A DNA stretch of 64,000 bases, from assembly GCA_030068145.1 (NCBI GenBank), contig JAPJBO010000284.1, positions 124,001-188,000 on the forward strand, in the 5' to 3' direction. The notes beneath the pieces are model-generated. The model ran no database searches. It saw only the letters and a program-made list of their open reading frames with translations, and had not been told where the DNA came from. Origin of the DNA: Diplonema papillatum. Its lineage: Eukaryota > Euglenozoa > Diplonemea > Diplonemida > Diplonemidae. Positions 10,301-24,118 of the stretch are shown here, in pieces. Every line of letters starts with the position of its first letter. Within the stretch, counting starts at the first letter, position 1. The position numbers and the translations under genes are program-made.

Positions 10301-13300
10301 ACTCGTCATCCTGGCGCGCTCGTTGCACGGAACACGTCTTCTGCCTCTCTTTCAAACTTTCTGGAAACAACCCTGTCACCGTCGCTCCTTCGGGAATCCC
10401 CTTGAGTTCGATGCAGCCGTAGTCCACGACATGGAGCTCCCCGAGGGACCTCTTTTTCTCCTCCCCTAACTCTTCCATCACGTCCCCCGTCACCAACACG
10501 AGCCCACCACACGACGCGGCCTCCACCCGGGCTGCCTTGTTGACGGTCGGTCCGAAGTAGTCTGTTCGCCCCGTCAGCGCGTTGCTCTCTGTCTCGACGA
10601 GTCCGCTGTGCACCCCAATACGGGCTCTCGGTCCGTTCCAAAGCAGCACGTCTTCCTTCTTGACGCACGCCGCCAGACTGTGCTCAGCGAGCTCCGTCGG
10701 CCAGGTTTGTTCTAGAAGTGAGGTCTGCACGTTCAGAGCGAATCGACACGCTTCGAACGTGTTCTGGAAGGCGATGCTGAATTGGTCCCCGGCCGCCTTC
10801 ACGAGGTACCCGTGGTTCTCCGCGACCAGTGCGTGGAGGACTGTGTTGTACGTGTTGGACGCCACAGCCATAGCCGTGGGTGCCGCGTCCCAAAGCTTCC
10901 CGGCCCCTTGTATGTCGCAGAACACCAGCGCGACGCGGCCTTCGGGCGCTCGGGACTTCTTGCGGTTCCTCGGGTCGACTTCGAGTTTCCTGCCTTCGAG
11001 CGTAACGGGGAGCAGGCCGGAGATGTTGGTTCGCCCTGAGACACCCTTCAGCTGGACGGCGCCATAGGGGATGAGGATGGGGTGGCGCAGGCGCTCCAGC
11101 TGCGCGGGGGTCAGCGCCTCGAGGACTTGGTCCGTGACGGCGACCAGCCCGCCGGTGGCGGCGGCCTCGACCCGCGCCGCTTTGTTGACGGTCGGCCCGA
11201 AGTAGTCGGCCCGCCCGGTGATCGGGTTGGTTTGGATGTCGGCTTTGCCGTAGTGAATCCCGACGCGGATGCGCATGCCGTTCCAGACCGCGACGCCTTC
11301 GACTTCCTGCCGCGCGCAGTCCCCGCAGAGGAGCAGGCTGTCGTGCCAGTTCTGCTTCGTAAGCGCCACTTGCACTTCCAACGCGAAGCCGCAGGCGGCT
11401 TCGGCGGAATCGAAGGCGACCATGAACGAATCGCCGATGGTCTTTACTTCGTACCCGTAAAACTTCTTGATGTGCTCGCGCATCACCGCGTTGTGGGCGG
11501 AAAGCCCCAGCTTCATGCCCTCGGGCGCTGCCTCCCAAAGGGCGGTTGAGCCTTGGATGTCGGTGAATACCATCGCTATCGAGCCACTCGGCGGCGGCCG
11601 GGACTGGGACGTCGTCGTCGGGTCGTCATCATCAAGGGGGTCTGCGTCGCGCTCTTCGAGGATCGCGGTGGGGAGGAATTTCCGGTATTCCGTGAGCATC
11701 CACGCGATGGTGGCGAGGGACCGTTGGATCGGGGTGGGATCGGAGATGCTGAGAAGGTACTCGACGACTTCGAGCCGCATCGTCGCCACCGCCTCTGCCA
11801 TCTCCTCGACTTCCTTGTTGGCCTGCCGGAGCGATTCGCGCTCCAAAACTGCCTTTTTGTCCGCTTTCAGCAGCGCGGCGACGCTCCGCATCTGCCTCTC
11901 CATCCTCCCCCGCTCCTTCGCCGCGGCTTCCACCATGGAATCCCTCGCCTTTGCCTGCGCCTTCAGCTCCTCGATCCTGTCGCGGAGGTCGGCCAGCTCT
12001 TTCTCCCTCTCCTCCCACTCCTTCCCGGTTCTCGTCTTCTCGCCGAGCCCCCTCTTGTTGCTCTTCGGCGACCCCGACTCGGAACCCTGGGCCGAGGCGC
12101 TCGAACCGAGGCTGAACGCGCCGAATTTCGACGCGGTCGTCCTCCCTCCCCCGAAGCAGATCCCGTCCGGTCCCTGCAGCGGGGTGCTGGTTTCGGCGCT
12201 GCCGAAGAGCTGCGCCTGGGGGGAGAGCAGCGAGGGGTACTCGACTTTGCAGGCGAGGGAGGCAAAGAGGTCGCAGAAGTCGGCGGTGGTTTTTTTCAGG
12301 GTTTCGACTTCGTGCCCGGGGACGCTGAGCCGGGCGAGGAGCGCGTGCACGCTCGGAAAGAACGGGCCTTGCAGCGGCGCGGTCGACTGCGCCTGGATCG
12401 ACCGGCGCACCGCGCCGCAGACCTCGCGCAGGCCTTCGATGGTCGCGGCCCAGACCTCCTTGACGAGCATCGCGTCCCGCGTGACGGCGGTCGCGAGGAT
12501 CAGCGAGTCGAACATCGACTTCGCCGCCTTCTTCCCCGCCCGCAAGCCGGCAACTTTCCCGCTCGCCAGCGGCGCCGCGCCGACGGACAGCGGGCCGGCG
12601 GGTTGCGGGTTCTTCCTGCGGGTGTCCGGTAAGTGTTCCGACGCGGGCGTCGGAGATTCGGTCCTCGGCTCGTCGTCCTTCGCGTGGGCGGGCGCCGCCG
12701 TCGGGCTGAGGACGGGGGTTTCGATCGCGTCGTTGGAGGGCGTCGTGCGGCGGGCGGCGTGGCGCTCGGCGGAAACCCATGACGAGCGCTTCTTCTGCCG
12801 CGAGGCGTACTCCTCCTCGTACTTCGTGACGGTGCCCAGCGGGTCGCCGGGGACGAAGAACAGCCCGACCTGCGCGCGCAGGTGCAGCTCGAGCTCCTCG
12901 GCGTTCTCCGACGGGATCTCCTCGTTGAAGTTGTGCCGGGCCCCCTGCCGGTCGAGCAGTGCGCGCAGCGCGAGGAGCAGCGGGCGGAGGTTGTCCCACG
13001 GCAGGTTCAGCTTCAACCCGGGCGGCGCCAGCGTGAGCGTCAGCTTCGGCAGGTCGAGCGTGGCGGTGGTCGATACGTCGTGCAGGACGTCACACGAGCA
13101 GCATTGCAGGCCGCGGGCGGGCGACCCGCCGGCTAATGCGGGAAGGAGAGATACGCGGTGGCCGGCCAGACCGTCGGTGAAGTGAAGCACTTCAACAGCG
13201 CCGAACGGGATGAATGGATCAGGTGACGTGCAGAAGTCGAGCGTCACGCGCGGTTTGAAGTGTCTGCTGGAAGCTGCCAGCAGGGCGACCGCCGCAACGA

Positions 13301-14315
13301 CAGCGGTCGGCGAGGTGCACCGCCGGATGGTTGACTTTAACACCGCGTCGCCCACAACGCACTGCATCGACGCAGCGACAACTAGCGCCGCGGTGACCGC
13401 GGACGAGAAGGCTCGATATCGCAGTTCCCGGTGCCGCGTCTCGCCGTGGCGAGCCACGATTTGCCAGTACTTTGCCGAGGACAGGTCGGTCGGTTCGCAC
13501 TCGTGAACCACGTGGTGTTCCAAGTGGGTGATGGTGGCGCCGAGCAGCTCGTTCCTCCACTCTTCCTTCGCGGCTTCTTCTCGGAGGGCCCTGTCGCCTT
13601 TCACGCTGACCCCGCGCCCTCGTCTCCTGTGCAGGCCGACCTTCTCCGCGACGCCGTCTTCGTGGAACATCCGCTGCCGTTCCCACACGCGTAGCTCCCG
13701 CTTCACTCTGAGTTCCCTCGCGCGTTGCTTCGGCATTGCGCCTTTGACGTACCTCAGGATCCAAATGACGTCGGACAACACGTCAACGGACAGCTCGCCG
13801 CCCATCTTGTTCGCCAGTCGTACCAACTGCTCGGCAATGCCCTCGTGGTCGTCGCTGATGGCGGACGCTTCGGAGCTCTTCCTCCTCGCCGCCGCGGTGA
13901 AGGGGGAGGGATCCGGTGATCGCAGTGCGACGTCCGAGACGCGTCGGGACGCGGGCCCCCTCTTCAAGCTCCGCATCGAGCTGCCCCTGCGCGGGCTCCC
14001 GTGCGGCGCCGCGTGCGGGCTGGCGATCAGCGCGCCGTCGTGGTCGATCGAGCGCAGCCTCCGGGGGCGCGCCATCGGGCTGCCGGCGTTGCTCATTTCC
14101 CCGCTTGCCTCGTTCGCAACCGGCGCGACTCCACGAGCCGACCCACGGCGGAGGCCCCGTTGGGGAACCCCACTGCGCCCCCCGTCCCCCCCGCCCACGT
14201 CACCTTCCCAACACCTCCTCTCCCCGAGGCCTGGCGGGTGGGGTGGATGGTGGTCTCGGCCAATTCCGGCTGCAGCCAAAATTAGCTGATGATACGCCGT
14301 TGTGCTTGTTTTCAT
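7387..14315 (-). CDS. Class III adenylate/guanylate cyclase with three cyclase homology domains
   Basis: Three-exon model: 14315-9483, 9275-8146, 7756-7387. Introns are 9482-9276 (GTATTT...TGCAG) and 8145-7757 (GTATGT...CCACAG). Phases agree and give about 2110 residues. Residues 303-350 have two possible membrane segments; 760-850 is coiled coil. Cyclase domain 1 (about 912-1105) has FTDIQGST with D919, K958, D962, D1037, N1044 and R1048. Domain 2 (about 1127-1320) has D1134, K1173, D1177, D1252, N1259 and R1263. These are the metal, base and transition-state positions of class III enzymes, and the Lys/Asp pair suggests ATP as substrate. Domain 3 (about 1365-1510) keeps the fold pattern but lacks both metal Asp residues. 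A Tudor/SH3-like segment follows (GDSVEVRDADDGDWKSGTV, about 1519). Exons 2 and 3 encode a disordered Gln/Pro/Ser tail. The FTDIQGSTALW style resembles kinetoplastid cyclases. Least certain is exon 3; CAG/GTAAAG at about 8177 is an alternative donor. Confidence 0.85.
9276..9482 (-). other. Intron 1 of the cyclase gene, containing a dispersed hairpin repeat
   Basis: 207 bases, GT-AG, phase 0: the codons CAA CCG precede the donor and GCT AAT follow the acceptor. Most of its body (about 9335-9450) is shared with the upstream flank of the PPR gene (17265-17400) and in part with 37980-38062, so the intron carries or arose from a dispersed repeat. Its 3' part (AATTCTGATTAGCCTGCAC) also resembles 24020-24085 and 38185-38245. 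Confidence 0.7.
9338..9415 (-). repeat. Double-hairpin motif, copy 1
   Basis: Read on the minus strand: a 12-bp stem (9415-9404 with 9379-9368) with a purine-rich loop of about 24 bases, then a CTGC-TTCG-GCAG tetraloop hairpin (9349-9338). One stem position is a G-T pair, a wobble if transcribed. Confidence 0.6.
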
Positions 14316-15051
14316 GCAAAGCCGCAGCGTGCCACCATCAAGGCATCCCAGACCGGCTTTGACTCAACTTACCAGACGAACACTTTCGACGACTTTCTTG
14401 ACATTTGCTGATAACTTCAGATTTCAGAACTAAAAGGGGGTCGGACGCTTGTAGCCATCTACTAAATTCAGTTCTTCAATGCAGGTTGTCGCAGGCTCGT
14501 AAGTGAAAACTCGCAGAAACCAAATTGGAAGCGGAAAGGAAATTGTTGACTGAAGGATCGACGGGCCAGAAGATATCGGTTTATCGGCAAGGACGCGATG
14601 AGAATTCCGGTTTTAGCTATGTGTAGTAACACAGGGGTACGGACGTTTCGCACTAACTGCTTTGTGAAAGAAATCCCGCGCAGCAGTAGCGGTTATCATT
14701 CGAGCTGAAATATGACGGTTGTGGAAGCCGACAGTCTATGCGCAACTGCCATGCGCCAAGACACGCCGCGGCACCGCTTTCGGACAGTGGTTGGGACCAG
14801 GAGCACCAATTGCGAGGGAAACGTTGCCCGTGCTTGACAGCAGAGCCCACGCTTCGGCCGAGTGCCGGCAGACCACATGGCGTCACATGCTGTTGACACG
14901 AACATGGCGTCACATGCTGTTGAACACGAGCAATGCCACTCCGAAAACTAGGAATACCATCCCTGGCGAAGGCGAGGGCAGAAACATTTGCCATGGAGCG
15001 CACGGCAGACGAGCGTGCGGACAACGCCTGAGACGATCAGAAGAGGCACAC
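14316..15051. other. Intergenic between the PPR and cyclase genes
   Basis: No gene recognised. Contains a two-copy direct repeat of about 28 bases (ACATGGCGTCACATGCTGTTG, 14875-14930). At about 14848-14865 is a short copy of a motif (CACGCTTCGGCCGAGTG) from the 3' end of the neighbouring PPR gene. Confidence 0.5.
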
Positions 15052-15175
15052 GGGGCGATCAGACGACGGTTGGCAGAAGGGCGGGGACATCACAAGCAAG
15101 AAGGTGACAAAGCACACGCCTTCGGCCGAGTGGCATCCTTCTGGTACAAACGGGCGAGGTTCGAGAGATGCGTAG
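15052..15175 (-). pseudogene. Partial tandem copy of the 3' end of the PPR gene
   Basis: The block GCCTTCGGCCGAGTGGCATC ... AAACGGGCGAGGTT at 15118-15162 repeats 15280-15326, which encodes the last residues of the PPR protein. The flanking GATCAGACGACGGT likewise repeats GATCAAAGGACGGT, an offset of about 160 bases. No frame remains. Confidence 0.6.
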
Positions 15176-15212
15176 GTTTGTTGTTTTATTCTTCTGAGAA
15201 AACAAGAGGCGA

Positions 15213-16898
15213 TCAAAGGACGGTCGGCCGGGCCTTAGCACAACGAAGATGTAGCTCAGCACCGGACGGCAAAGCCCACGCCTTCGGCCGAGTGGCATCC
15301 TTCTGGCAGGCCAAACGGGCGAGGTTCCACGCGACGTCGCGCACCGCTGGGCGGACAAGCTTCCTCTCCACGAATCGCACCGCGGCGACGCCGTCCCCGG
15401 CCGAGACGAGGAGGGCCAGGAACTTCACCTGGAGCTCCGGCTGGCAGCCGGCGGGCAACGCCCGAGCCGCCGCGCCGTACACGCCGTGCGCCTCGGTGAC
15501 GAGAGCCGCCAACTGACGGTCGCCCGGCCGCGTGCCCGCGTCGCGGAGGTCGACGCAGCGGGCCGCGAGGATTTTGAGCGCGGCGCAGTGCATCCGGAAC
15601 GACTTCGCACGCCCCTCCCGCGCGTACGACTTCTCGGCCACGCGCCACAGGTCCCAGGCAGTCTGGGGGTCGGAACGCAGGCTGACCAGCAGGACCTTGC
15701 AGGTCTCCGCCGGGCTCAGGCACGCGCCCAGGCCGAGGGACCGCCGCATGATCGCCCAGGAGCTGGGGAGGCGCATGCGCCGGAGGGTGCGGTGGGTGTC
15801 TCTCGCGTCGGCCGCGCCGCCGATTTTTTCGAGCAGCGCCTGCAGGCTTTCCACCAGCAGCGGCTCTGCGCCTGCCGGCTTCCCAAGCAGCCGCGTGAGG
15901 TCCCCCGGGGGGACGGGGCGGGGCGGTGGGCCGGCGGGGAGCCACTGGTCCGACGCCAGGAACATCGCGCGGGCGAACGCGGCGCCGGCGGCGGTGCCGC
16001 AGAGGCAGCAGCCGGAGAGGATCCCGTCGAGGATCTCGGCGTACGGCGCGTTCGACGCGGTGCGGGCGCGGCCGGCGGCCTGCGAGGTCGGGTGCAGTGA
16101 CCCGGCGGCGTGCAGCATTTTGACCAGCTCCGCCGCCCGCCAGAACTCGCCCGCGGCGCAGAACGCGCGCGCGAGGCCTTTGTGGTGCCGAGTGTCCAGC
16201 ACCGCCCCGGCCGCCTTCATCTTCCCAACGACAGCGCGCGCCGTGCGTGAGCACCGCAGCGTCGCGCAGGCGTGGAGAGCGGCGCTCCACAACAGCGGTT
16301 CAGGCTCAACTGCGTCTTCGAGGATCCGGGCAACATCCTCTGTCGATCCCGCGAGGGTCATCTTGAGGACGAAGTACACTTCTCTCGGGATGGTCCGGGA
16401 CGTCAGAGCGAGCAGGTTCACCGCTTCGCTCGTCTTCCCCCGCTTTCGGAGGCGCACCACCGCTGAAGTGTACACCGAAACGTCCTCCGCAGACGCCTGG
16501 GGGAACACGTCGCGCCGCAGGAACCCCTCCAGCGCGGGCCAGTCGCCCGCTTCGGCGAGGCACCGGAGCAAGGCGGCGGCCGTGTCGCGGTCGAAAATCG
16601 CGCCGCTCCGCTTGACGACCGCCTCGTGGAACCGCAGCGCGAGCGCAGCTCCCCCCGGCCTGCTGGCCAGCTTCTGCACCGCCACGCGGCCGGTGAGGTG
16701 CCCTACATCATACCCGACGGCCCGCAGGCGCGCCAGCTGCCTCTCCATCAGGACGTAAGCCTCGCCGGCGGTCAACGGCGTGTGCTCGAACACGTCGCGC
16801 ATCACGCGCGCCGAGCTCTTGTCGTCCTTCCCAGCGTAAGCCACCCTCCCCTTCTCGAGCGCCCGTTTGGCCTCCCGCCTCACGTGATGCGGAATCAT
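15213..16898 (-). CDS. Pentatricopeptide-repeat-like alpha-solenoid protein
   Basis: 561 residues from the ATG at 16898 (MIPHHVRREAKRALEKGR) to the stop at 15213. Repeated helix pairs of about 35 residues carry PPR-style signatures, for example DVSVYTSAVVRLRKRGKTSEA, LLWSAALHACATLRCSRTARA, RHHKGLARAFCAAGEFWRAAEL and CKVLLVSLRSDPQTAWDLW. PPR proteins bind organellar RNA in a sequence-specific way; this one could act on mitochondrial transcripts, but no clear presequence is visible. The frame is open upstream to about 17360, but that part lies in repeat DNA and a poly-G run and has unnatural composition, so I chose MIPHHV. The last ~20 residues lie in a sequence repeated just downstream, so the exact C-terminus is uncertain. 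Confidence 0.75.
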   Translation of the reverse strand: MIPHHVRREAKRALEKGRVAYAGKDDKSSARVMRDVFEHTPLTAGEAYVLMERQLARLRAVGYDVGHLTGRVAVQKLASRPGGAALALRFHEAVVKRSGAIFDRDTAAALLRCLAEAGDWPALEGFLRRDVFPQASAEDVSVYTSAVVRLRKRGKTSEAVNLLALTSRTIPREVYFVLKMTLAGSTEDVARILEDAVEPEPLLWSAALHACATLRCSRTARAVVGKMKAAGAVLDTRHHKGLARAFCAAGEFWRAAELVKMLHAAGSLHPTSQAAGRARTASNAPYAEILDGILSGCCLCGTAAGAAFARAMFLASDQWLPAGPPPRPVPPGDLTRLLGKPAGAEPLLVESLQALLEKIGGAADARDTHRTLRRMRLPSSWAIMRRSLGLGACLSPAETCKVLLVSLRSDPQTAWDLWRVAEKSYAREGRAKSFRMHCAALKILAARCVDLRDAGTRPGDRQLAALVTEAHGVYGAAARALPAGCQPELQVKFLALLVSAGDGVAAVRFVERKLVRPAVRDVAWNLARLACQKDATRPKAWALPSGAELHLRCAKARPTVL

Positions 16899-17243
16899 CG
16901 TCCGCCCGCATGCATTCACACGGCGCGGGGGGGGGGTTCTAGCACCTTCGCATACGAGCCCGCCAAGACGCAAAATGCAGGACGGCCCGTTGCTCTCTGC
17001 CGGTGGCAGTAGCAGTCGCCGGGGGGGGGGGGGGCTGCGAATTGTTGCAAGGCGCTCTTTTTTTGTGTTTGTGCGCGCTAACGGGAACTCACACCTGCTT
17101 TGGGAAATTGCGTGTAAGATTGCGCCAACTAAACGCGAACAATACTCTCGTTCGTTTTGCGTCATCAGTGTCGCACGACGGCAGCAAGAACGCAGAAACA
17201 CCCAAGCAAAAAACTTCGGTTGTCCGCCACGAACGTCGCGTAG

Positions 17244-17400
17244 AAGTAGTAGCAGTAGTAGTATGTGTCGTCTGCCGAAGCAGACGGAGACAGCAGGCGC
17301 AGGGGGCGGGTCTTGCTTACTTTTCTCTTCTTCGTGGAGACCCGCCCCCTGTCCAATCACTGTCGAGAAGGTTTGCGCCTATTGTGATGAGGTGGTTGAC
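17244..17400 (-). repeat. Double-hairpin dispersed repeat, copy 2, next to a short TAG-rich tract
   Basis: On the minus strand: a perfect 13-bp stem AGGGGGCGGGTCT / AGACCCGCCCCCT (17350-17338 with 17313-17301), a loop of 24 bases, then CTGC-TTCG-GCAG with one variant outside (17283-17272). It matches the cyclase intron copy over about 130 bases. A degenerate TAG array (17251-17262) abuts it. Confidence 0.65.
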
Positions 17401-17409
17401 CAGGCCCCC

Positions 17410-19860
17410 ACGAAGCCTTATACACAACACGGCTATAACACGAGGATGCAGCCCTGCTTAGGTTAGGCACTCAGCCATCAGGCCATTGGCTGCTAAGCAC
17501 CCCCCGACCGGTCGATTTGCCACTTTTGCGGCCCTCTATTCGCCGGGCGGTGCTGTCAGCACTTGTTCCGCGGCAAGTACATGATGCTGGCGGTTGGGGG
17601 ATCGGCGACCGCGACTCAATTAAGGTGCATAGTAGTAACTGTGTCGCCACGTGAAGGCCCCCCCATGACACCTGACGAACGTCGCGAAAGAACGAAAATG
17701 TTAGTCAAAACCATCACGGTGGTGGGTCTCCGATCTGGTGCGGCACAGGAGAAGGTTTCACGAAAATCAGTTCAGAAACAAATGTCGCAACGAGTCGTCT
17801 GCAGTACCCTGCAATTCAAAGCTGCAAAGCTGTAGGTGCGAGACACCGCCGTGGCTGCGGACTTTACGGTCAAAGGTGCGTTTTTGCCAAGCGTCAAACT
17901 TTCCGGAAAAAAACAGATAAGGCCTTCCTCTGGGGGAAGTTCTCAACTGTGCTTCCCTTGGGGTTGAAGTCGTTCAGCCCACGACAAAAATGCAGACCAC
18001 TTCTCTGCTGCTGTCAGTGGTGTCGTGGCTGAAGCACTTCTGCGCAGGTTCTGTTACCGTCCTGCTTGGTGCTTGGGTGGAGAAAGAAAGGGCATCCAAG
18101 TCGATTACACCGCTGGCTGGGAGCGAATCCTCTGCCACGTCGGTGGCCTGGGTTTTCCAGCCTCGTAGAGACTGGCATCGCCGCTCCCGCCTCTGTAGCC
18201 ACTATCCATCTGACTGGCCGAATAAGTGGCAGCTTTGCAGCCGCATAACTATATTGTCTCGGGGCAGGCGGCAACCATGCGTTGCTGCGTGTTGGTTGCC
18301 CTGTGCGAAACGGAGAAACAAAGAAAGGACCCGGAGGAGTGAAATTCGAACGGACAGAAGGGCCCCCACAGGCCCGACGCGACGAACGCCATCGAAATCA
18401 GAAACAGAGAACAGGGTGGAAGACACGAGAGCGCGAGAGGAAGACCGCGCCGCGGTTGTGTACTGCTGACGCTGGATTGCTATTCCGAAGCAGGGTCTCG
18501 AACCCTGAAGCCCATTCAATGTCTACCACCCAGGGTGTGCGTCTTTGCGACCCCCACCCCGCTCTCTTTCTTTGCAACGTTCCCGCTAAATCACACGAGC
18601 AGATATACAAGTTTGCAGCTCAAACGGCACTGCACTGTCGGGTGCGGTTGACTCGCCAGAAGACGTCAGGGTCAAAGTGGCCGTCAGTTTCCGGGCAGTT
18701 TCCCAGAGGATCAAGTCAAGGTGCCCATGATCATGACCGGCCGTAATGTGTAAAGCAACGTACAGTTCATGCGAGGTGAGTGCCTTGTGGTGTGCTACTC
18801 TAGCAGACTGCCAACACACGAGCCTCGAGTCGGCAATTCATCGAAGACAATATTACGAGGGGGAAAAGTATCCCTTCGAGCCCAGTTGTGCGAACAGCTC
18901 GGTTTTCCTCGTATTTCCTGTTGATCGCATGCCCTTTATTTCGGAGGGAGGTTTGTCGTGTGTGGGGGAGGGGCCCGGGAGAGGGGTCGCGACGAAGGGA
19001 GAGGGACGTCGCACTTTACGAGCAGAGCCTCGGAGGTTTGAGCTTACCCCCAGTCCAATTTGGCCGTGGGTGGCGTGGCGCTGTCTCAACACACCGTGCC
19101 ATGACCGATGCGGTGTGTCACACACCGCCGCGCCGCCCACGTACGGCATGGTGGTGTCTGCAAATATTATTGTTTGGGGGTCGGCATGAGAACAAAATTG
19201 TAGTGACCACAGGGGCCCAATCGGGGTCCTCAAAATGATTTAAGAATGTGTGGCCCAGTGGGAACTTGTGCCGAAATCGTATTCTTGAGATGTACGGAAA
19301 AGCGGTGGTGGCTACATGACGCCCTGTGCCCGGTTGGTCATGTATTGGTTCTTTTCTCCGGCTTCCGCCCCGTAAGTGCGAGGTTTGTGATGAGGATTGA
19401 CTGCGGCGTTTTCCACCCTCTGAACCAGCTTTTTCGCCGGTTCAGAGGTCTGCGGACGGATTGACTGCGGCTGTTCTCGACCAGCTTGTTTGCTGATGAT
19501 CTGCACAAGAATCCATTGTCAGGGGAGAAGATGATCCTCGATGAGAATGTCTGCCCAGTTGTTGAAGGGGCGCCACGCGCGGAGGACTTCTCGAAATTCT
19601 TCGGAAAAGGGAAGATAAAGAAAAGATCGTAAGCCGTGCTTTTGCAGCAACGAGCCTTCGGGCTGCTGCTGCGTGACAACACTTCGTAGAAGAGAGGTCG
19701 TCAGCAAAAAAAAGCACAAAGACAGATTGTGGTAAGCTAGAACGACCGGGAAATACACTTGAGACTCCACTCGGGACGACAGCAAAAATTTGTTACGGTT
19801 TGCGTGTAGCTGGTAACATCTGCTAGATTACGAATTATCAGGCCAATGAGCTCCACGCAC
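17410..19860. other. Gene-poor interval, no supported gene
   Basis: Only short frames without recognisable motifs. A T-arm-like sequence on the minus strand at 18490-18510 was examined and rejected as a tRNA. Nothing here looks conserved. Confidence 0.5.
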
Positions 19861-19869
19861 ACATAGAAA

Positions 19870-20147
19870 ATACTCGAGAGACTGCCTTGTGCTTATTTCG
19901 ACGGAGGGCTAGAGGGGAGAAAACAATACAACGACGACAGCTTTCGTTGAACGCTTACGCCCGCCACTAAAAACCAGATTTACCTGTGTTTCGTGTGGCT
20001 GCAGCACACTTACCTCCTTTGAGATTGGAATATTGTTGCGATAGTGGGGTCATCGGCATGCCGATGAGTACCACACTTTGAGATTTCGCAACGGGCAGCT
20101 CCTCAACTATTTCCTACAGAGCAGGTGCTTTTACAAAAAAATTCCGA
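19870..20147 (+). repeat. Poly(A)-tailed SINE-like repeat, copy 2 (most complete)
   Basis: Order of modules: CTCGAGAGACTGCCTTGTGC, TTCGTTGAACGCTTACGCCC, GTTTCGTGTGGCTGCAGCAC, GATTGGAATATTGTTGCG, CATCGGCATGCCGATGAG, TATTTCCTACAGAGCAGGTG and a short A run. CATCGGCATGCCGATG is a perfect 16-base palindrome. Confidence 0.65.
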
Positions 20148-20730
20148 TCGGCGTTTTGCACCAGTGGGGTGTGGGGTATCCTCCGCACGCTCATGAGTAC
20201 TGCATGAAGCAGCTATTCGTCGCTGTGACGTGGGAAGCTTTCATCAGGGTGCAACTGGTTGCAAACATTGTTGGTTTGCTAGTGGCAACCGTTAATGCTC
20301 AGAATCGTAGTTTGAACGGTAAAATACTAGTCGCCCGTGAAAGTTCCTTTTAGGGACTCGTATTTATATGTTGGTGGTTTTCTCCTGTTTCGGTTCGTGA
20401 TGCTTACTAGACTGTTTCTTGTAGTAAGCGGTCGGATTTTTGAAGTCTCCGTTTGACTTGTGAGGCGTGGGGCTTACTGTTCGATACATGAACTTCGAAG
20501 CTTACTGTTCGATACACTAAATCTCGTGAACTTCGAAACAAGCTTGAGAATATGAATAAGAGCAGGGATGGTGCGAAGAAGAAAACGTGCGTGGATTTTC
20601 CCAAACGGCACACTTCACCGAATTTGGTAAGTTCTCTGTGTGCATGAGCTTGGCCCGACCAGCTGTAGTGTGTGGGTGTGTTTATGTTAGAGCTCAGTTG
20701 TGGGTAATTCCTGCGCGGAATATAGCCCGT

Positions 20731-20812
20731 TTTGTGTGTGTGTGTGTCTTGTAGACCTGTTTTCACGTGGTGCCTTCCTGTGCGAGAGGCGTCCACGTGT
20801 GTGTGTGTGTGT

Positions 20813-20847
<35 letters not shown>
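20731..20847. repeat. TG dinucleotide microsatellite (two runs)
   Basis: Runs of TG at about 20732-20748 and 20798-20847, separated by non-repetitive sequence. Apparent frames through them are artefacts. Confidence 0.9.
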
Positions 20848-21189
20848 AATCCCTTTCTTTCCGTTTCTGGTCTTTCGAGCTTCTGGACCGCTTGTGGCAT
20901 GGATTGCAGTGGGTGAACTCAGGACTAAAAGGCAGGAAAAGGATAAAGCACCGTTATGGGAAGCGGCCGGCCGGCAATACAAGGAGAAGAGGGCCGCGTG
21001 GGCGGCACACGGGTAAGGGGGAAGGGGGAGTACAAACAGCGGAGAGGGAAACAGCCTGGATGTTTGCGTAATACTACCCCTGTCCAACCTCTTAAAGAGT
21101 GGAACTAGGAGGCATCGCGTACGTCAAATGGTGGAAACGGAAAACGGGATTCCACTAGATGCGCCTTCGGCGCTCAAGCAAGCTTGCTA

Positions 21190-23920
<2,731 letters not shown>

Positions 23921-23927
23921 CTGGCGC

Positions 23928-24118
23928 TTATGTAAAAAAAAGACAGGCGCTTCGTTTTGTTTGTGCGTGCCGGTTGATCGTTTTCCCACTTGTATTTACC
24001 CTGTGTGTATTCAGGTAAGGAATTCTGATCAACCACCAAACCACGCTGCCTACGTCTTTTTAGCCTGCACAATACATTGAAGGGCAACCCACAAGATTGT
24101 TAGTACTAAAAAGACGAA
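23928..24118 (+). repeat. ~180-bp dispersed repeat, copy 1
   Basis: From an A run through AAGACAGGCGCTTCGTTTTG, TTCCCACTTGTATTTACCCTG, GGAATTCTGATCAACCACC and ATTGTTAGTACTAAAAA. A near-identical copy in the same orientation is at 38096-38275. It also contains GCCTGCACAATACATTGAAG, which resembles the 3' end of cyclase intron 1 (9268-9296, minus strand). Confidence 0.75.

Noticed and set aside
11467-13185. 572-codon plus-strand frame and other long plus frames within 8-14 kb
   Set aside because: Antisense shadows of the GC-rich cyclase exon, Ser/Arg-rich without domains.
16899-17360. N-terminal extension of PPR gene 1
   Set aside because: Runs through dispersed-repeat DNA and a poly-G tract, has Leu and Pro runs, and lacks conserved residues.
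18480-18550. tRNA-like sequence on the minus strand (T-arm CAGGG-TTCGAGA-CCCTG)
   Set aside because: No anticodon arm of the right size and no acceptor stem complementary to the 3' side; probably coincidence or a SINE relic.
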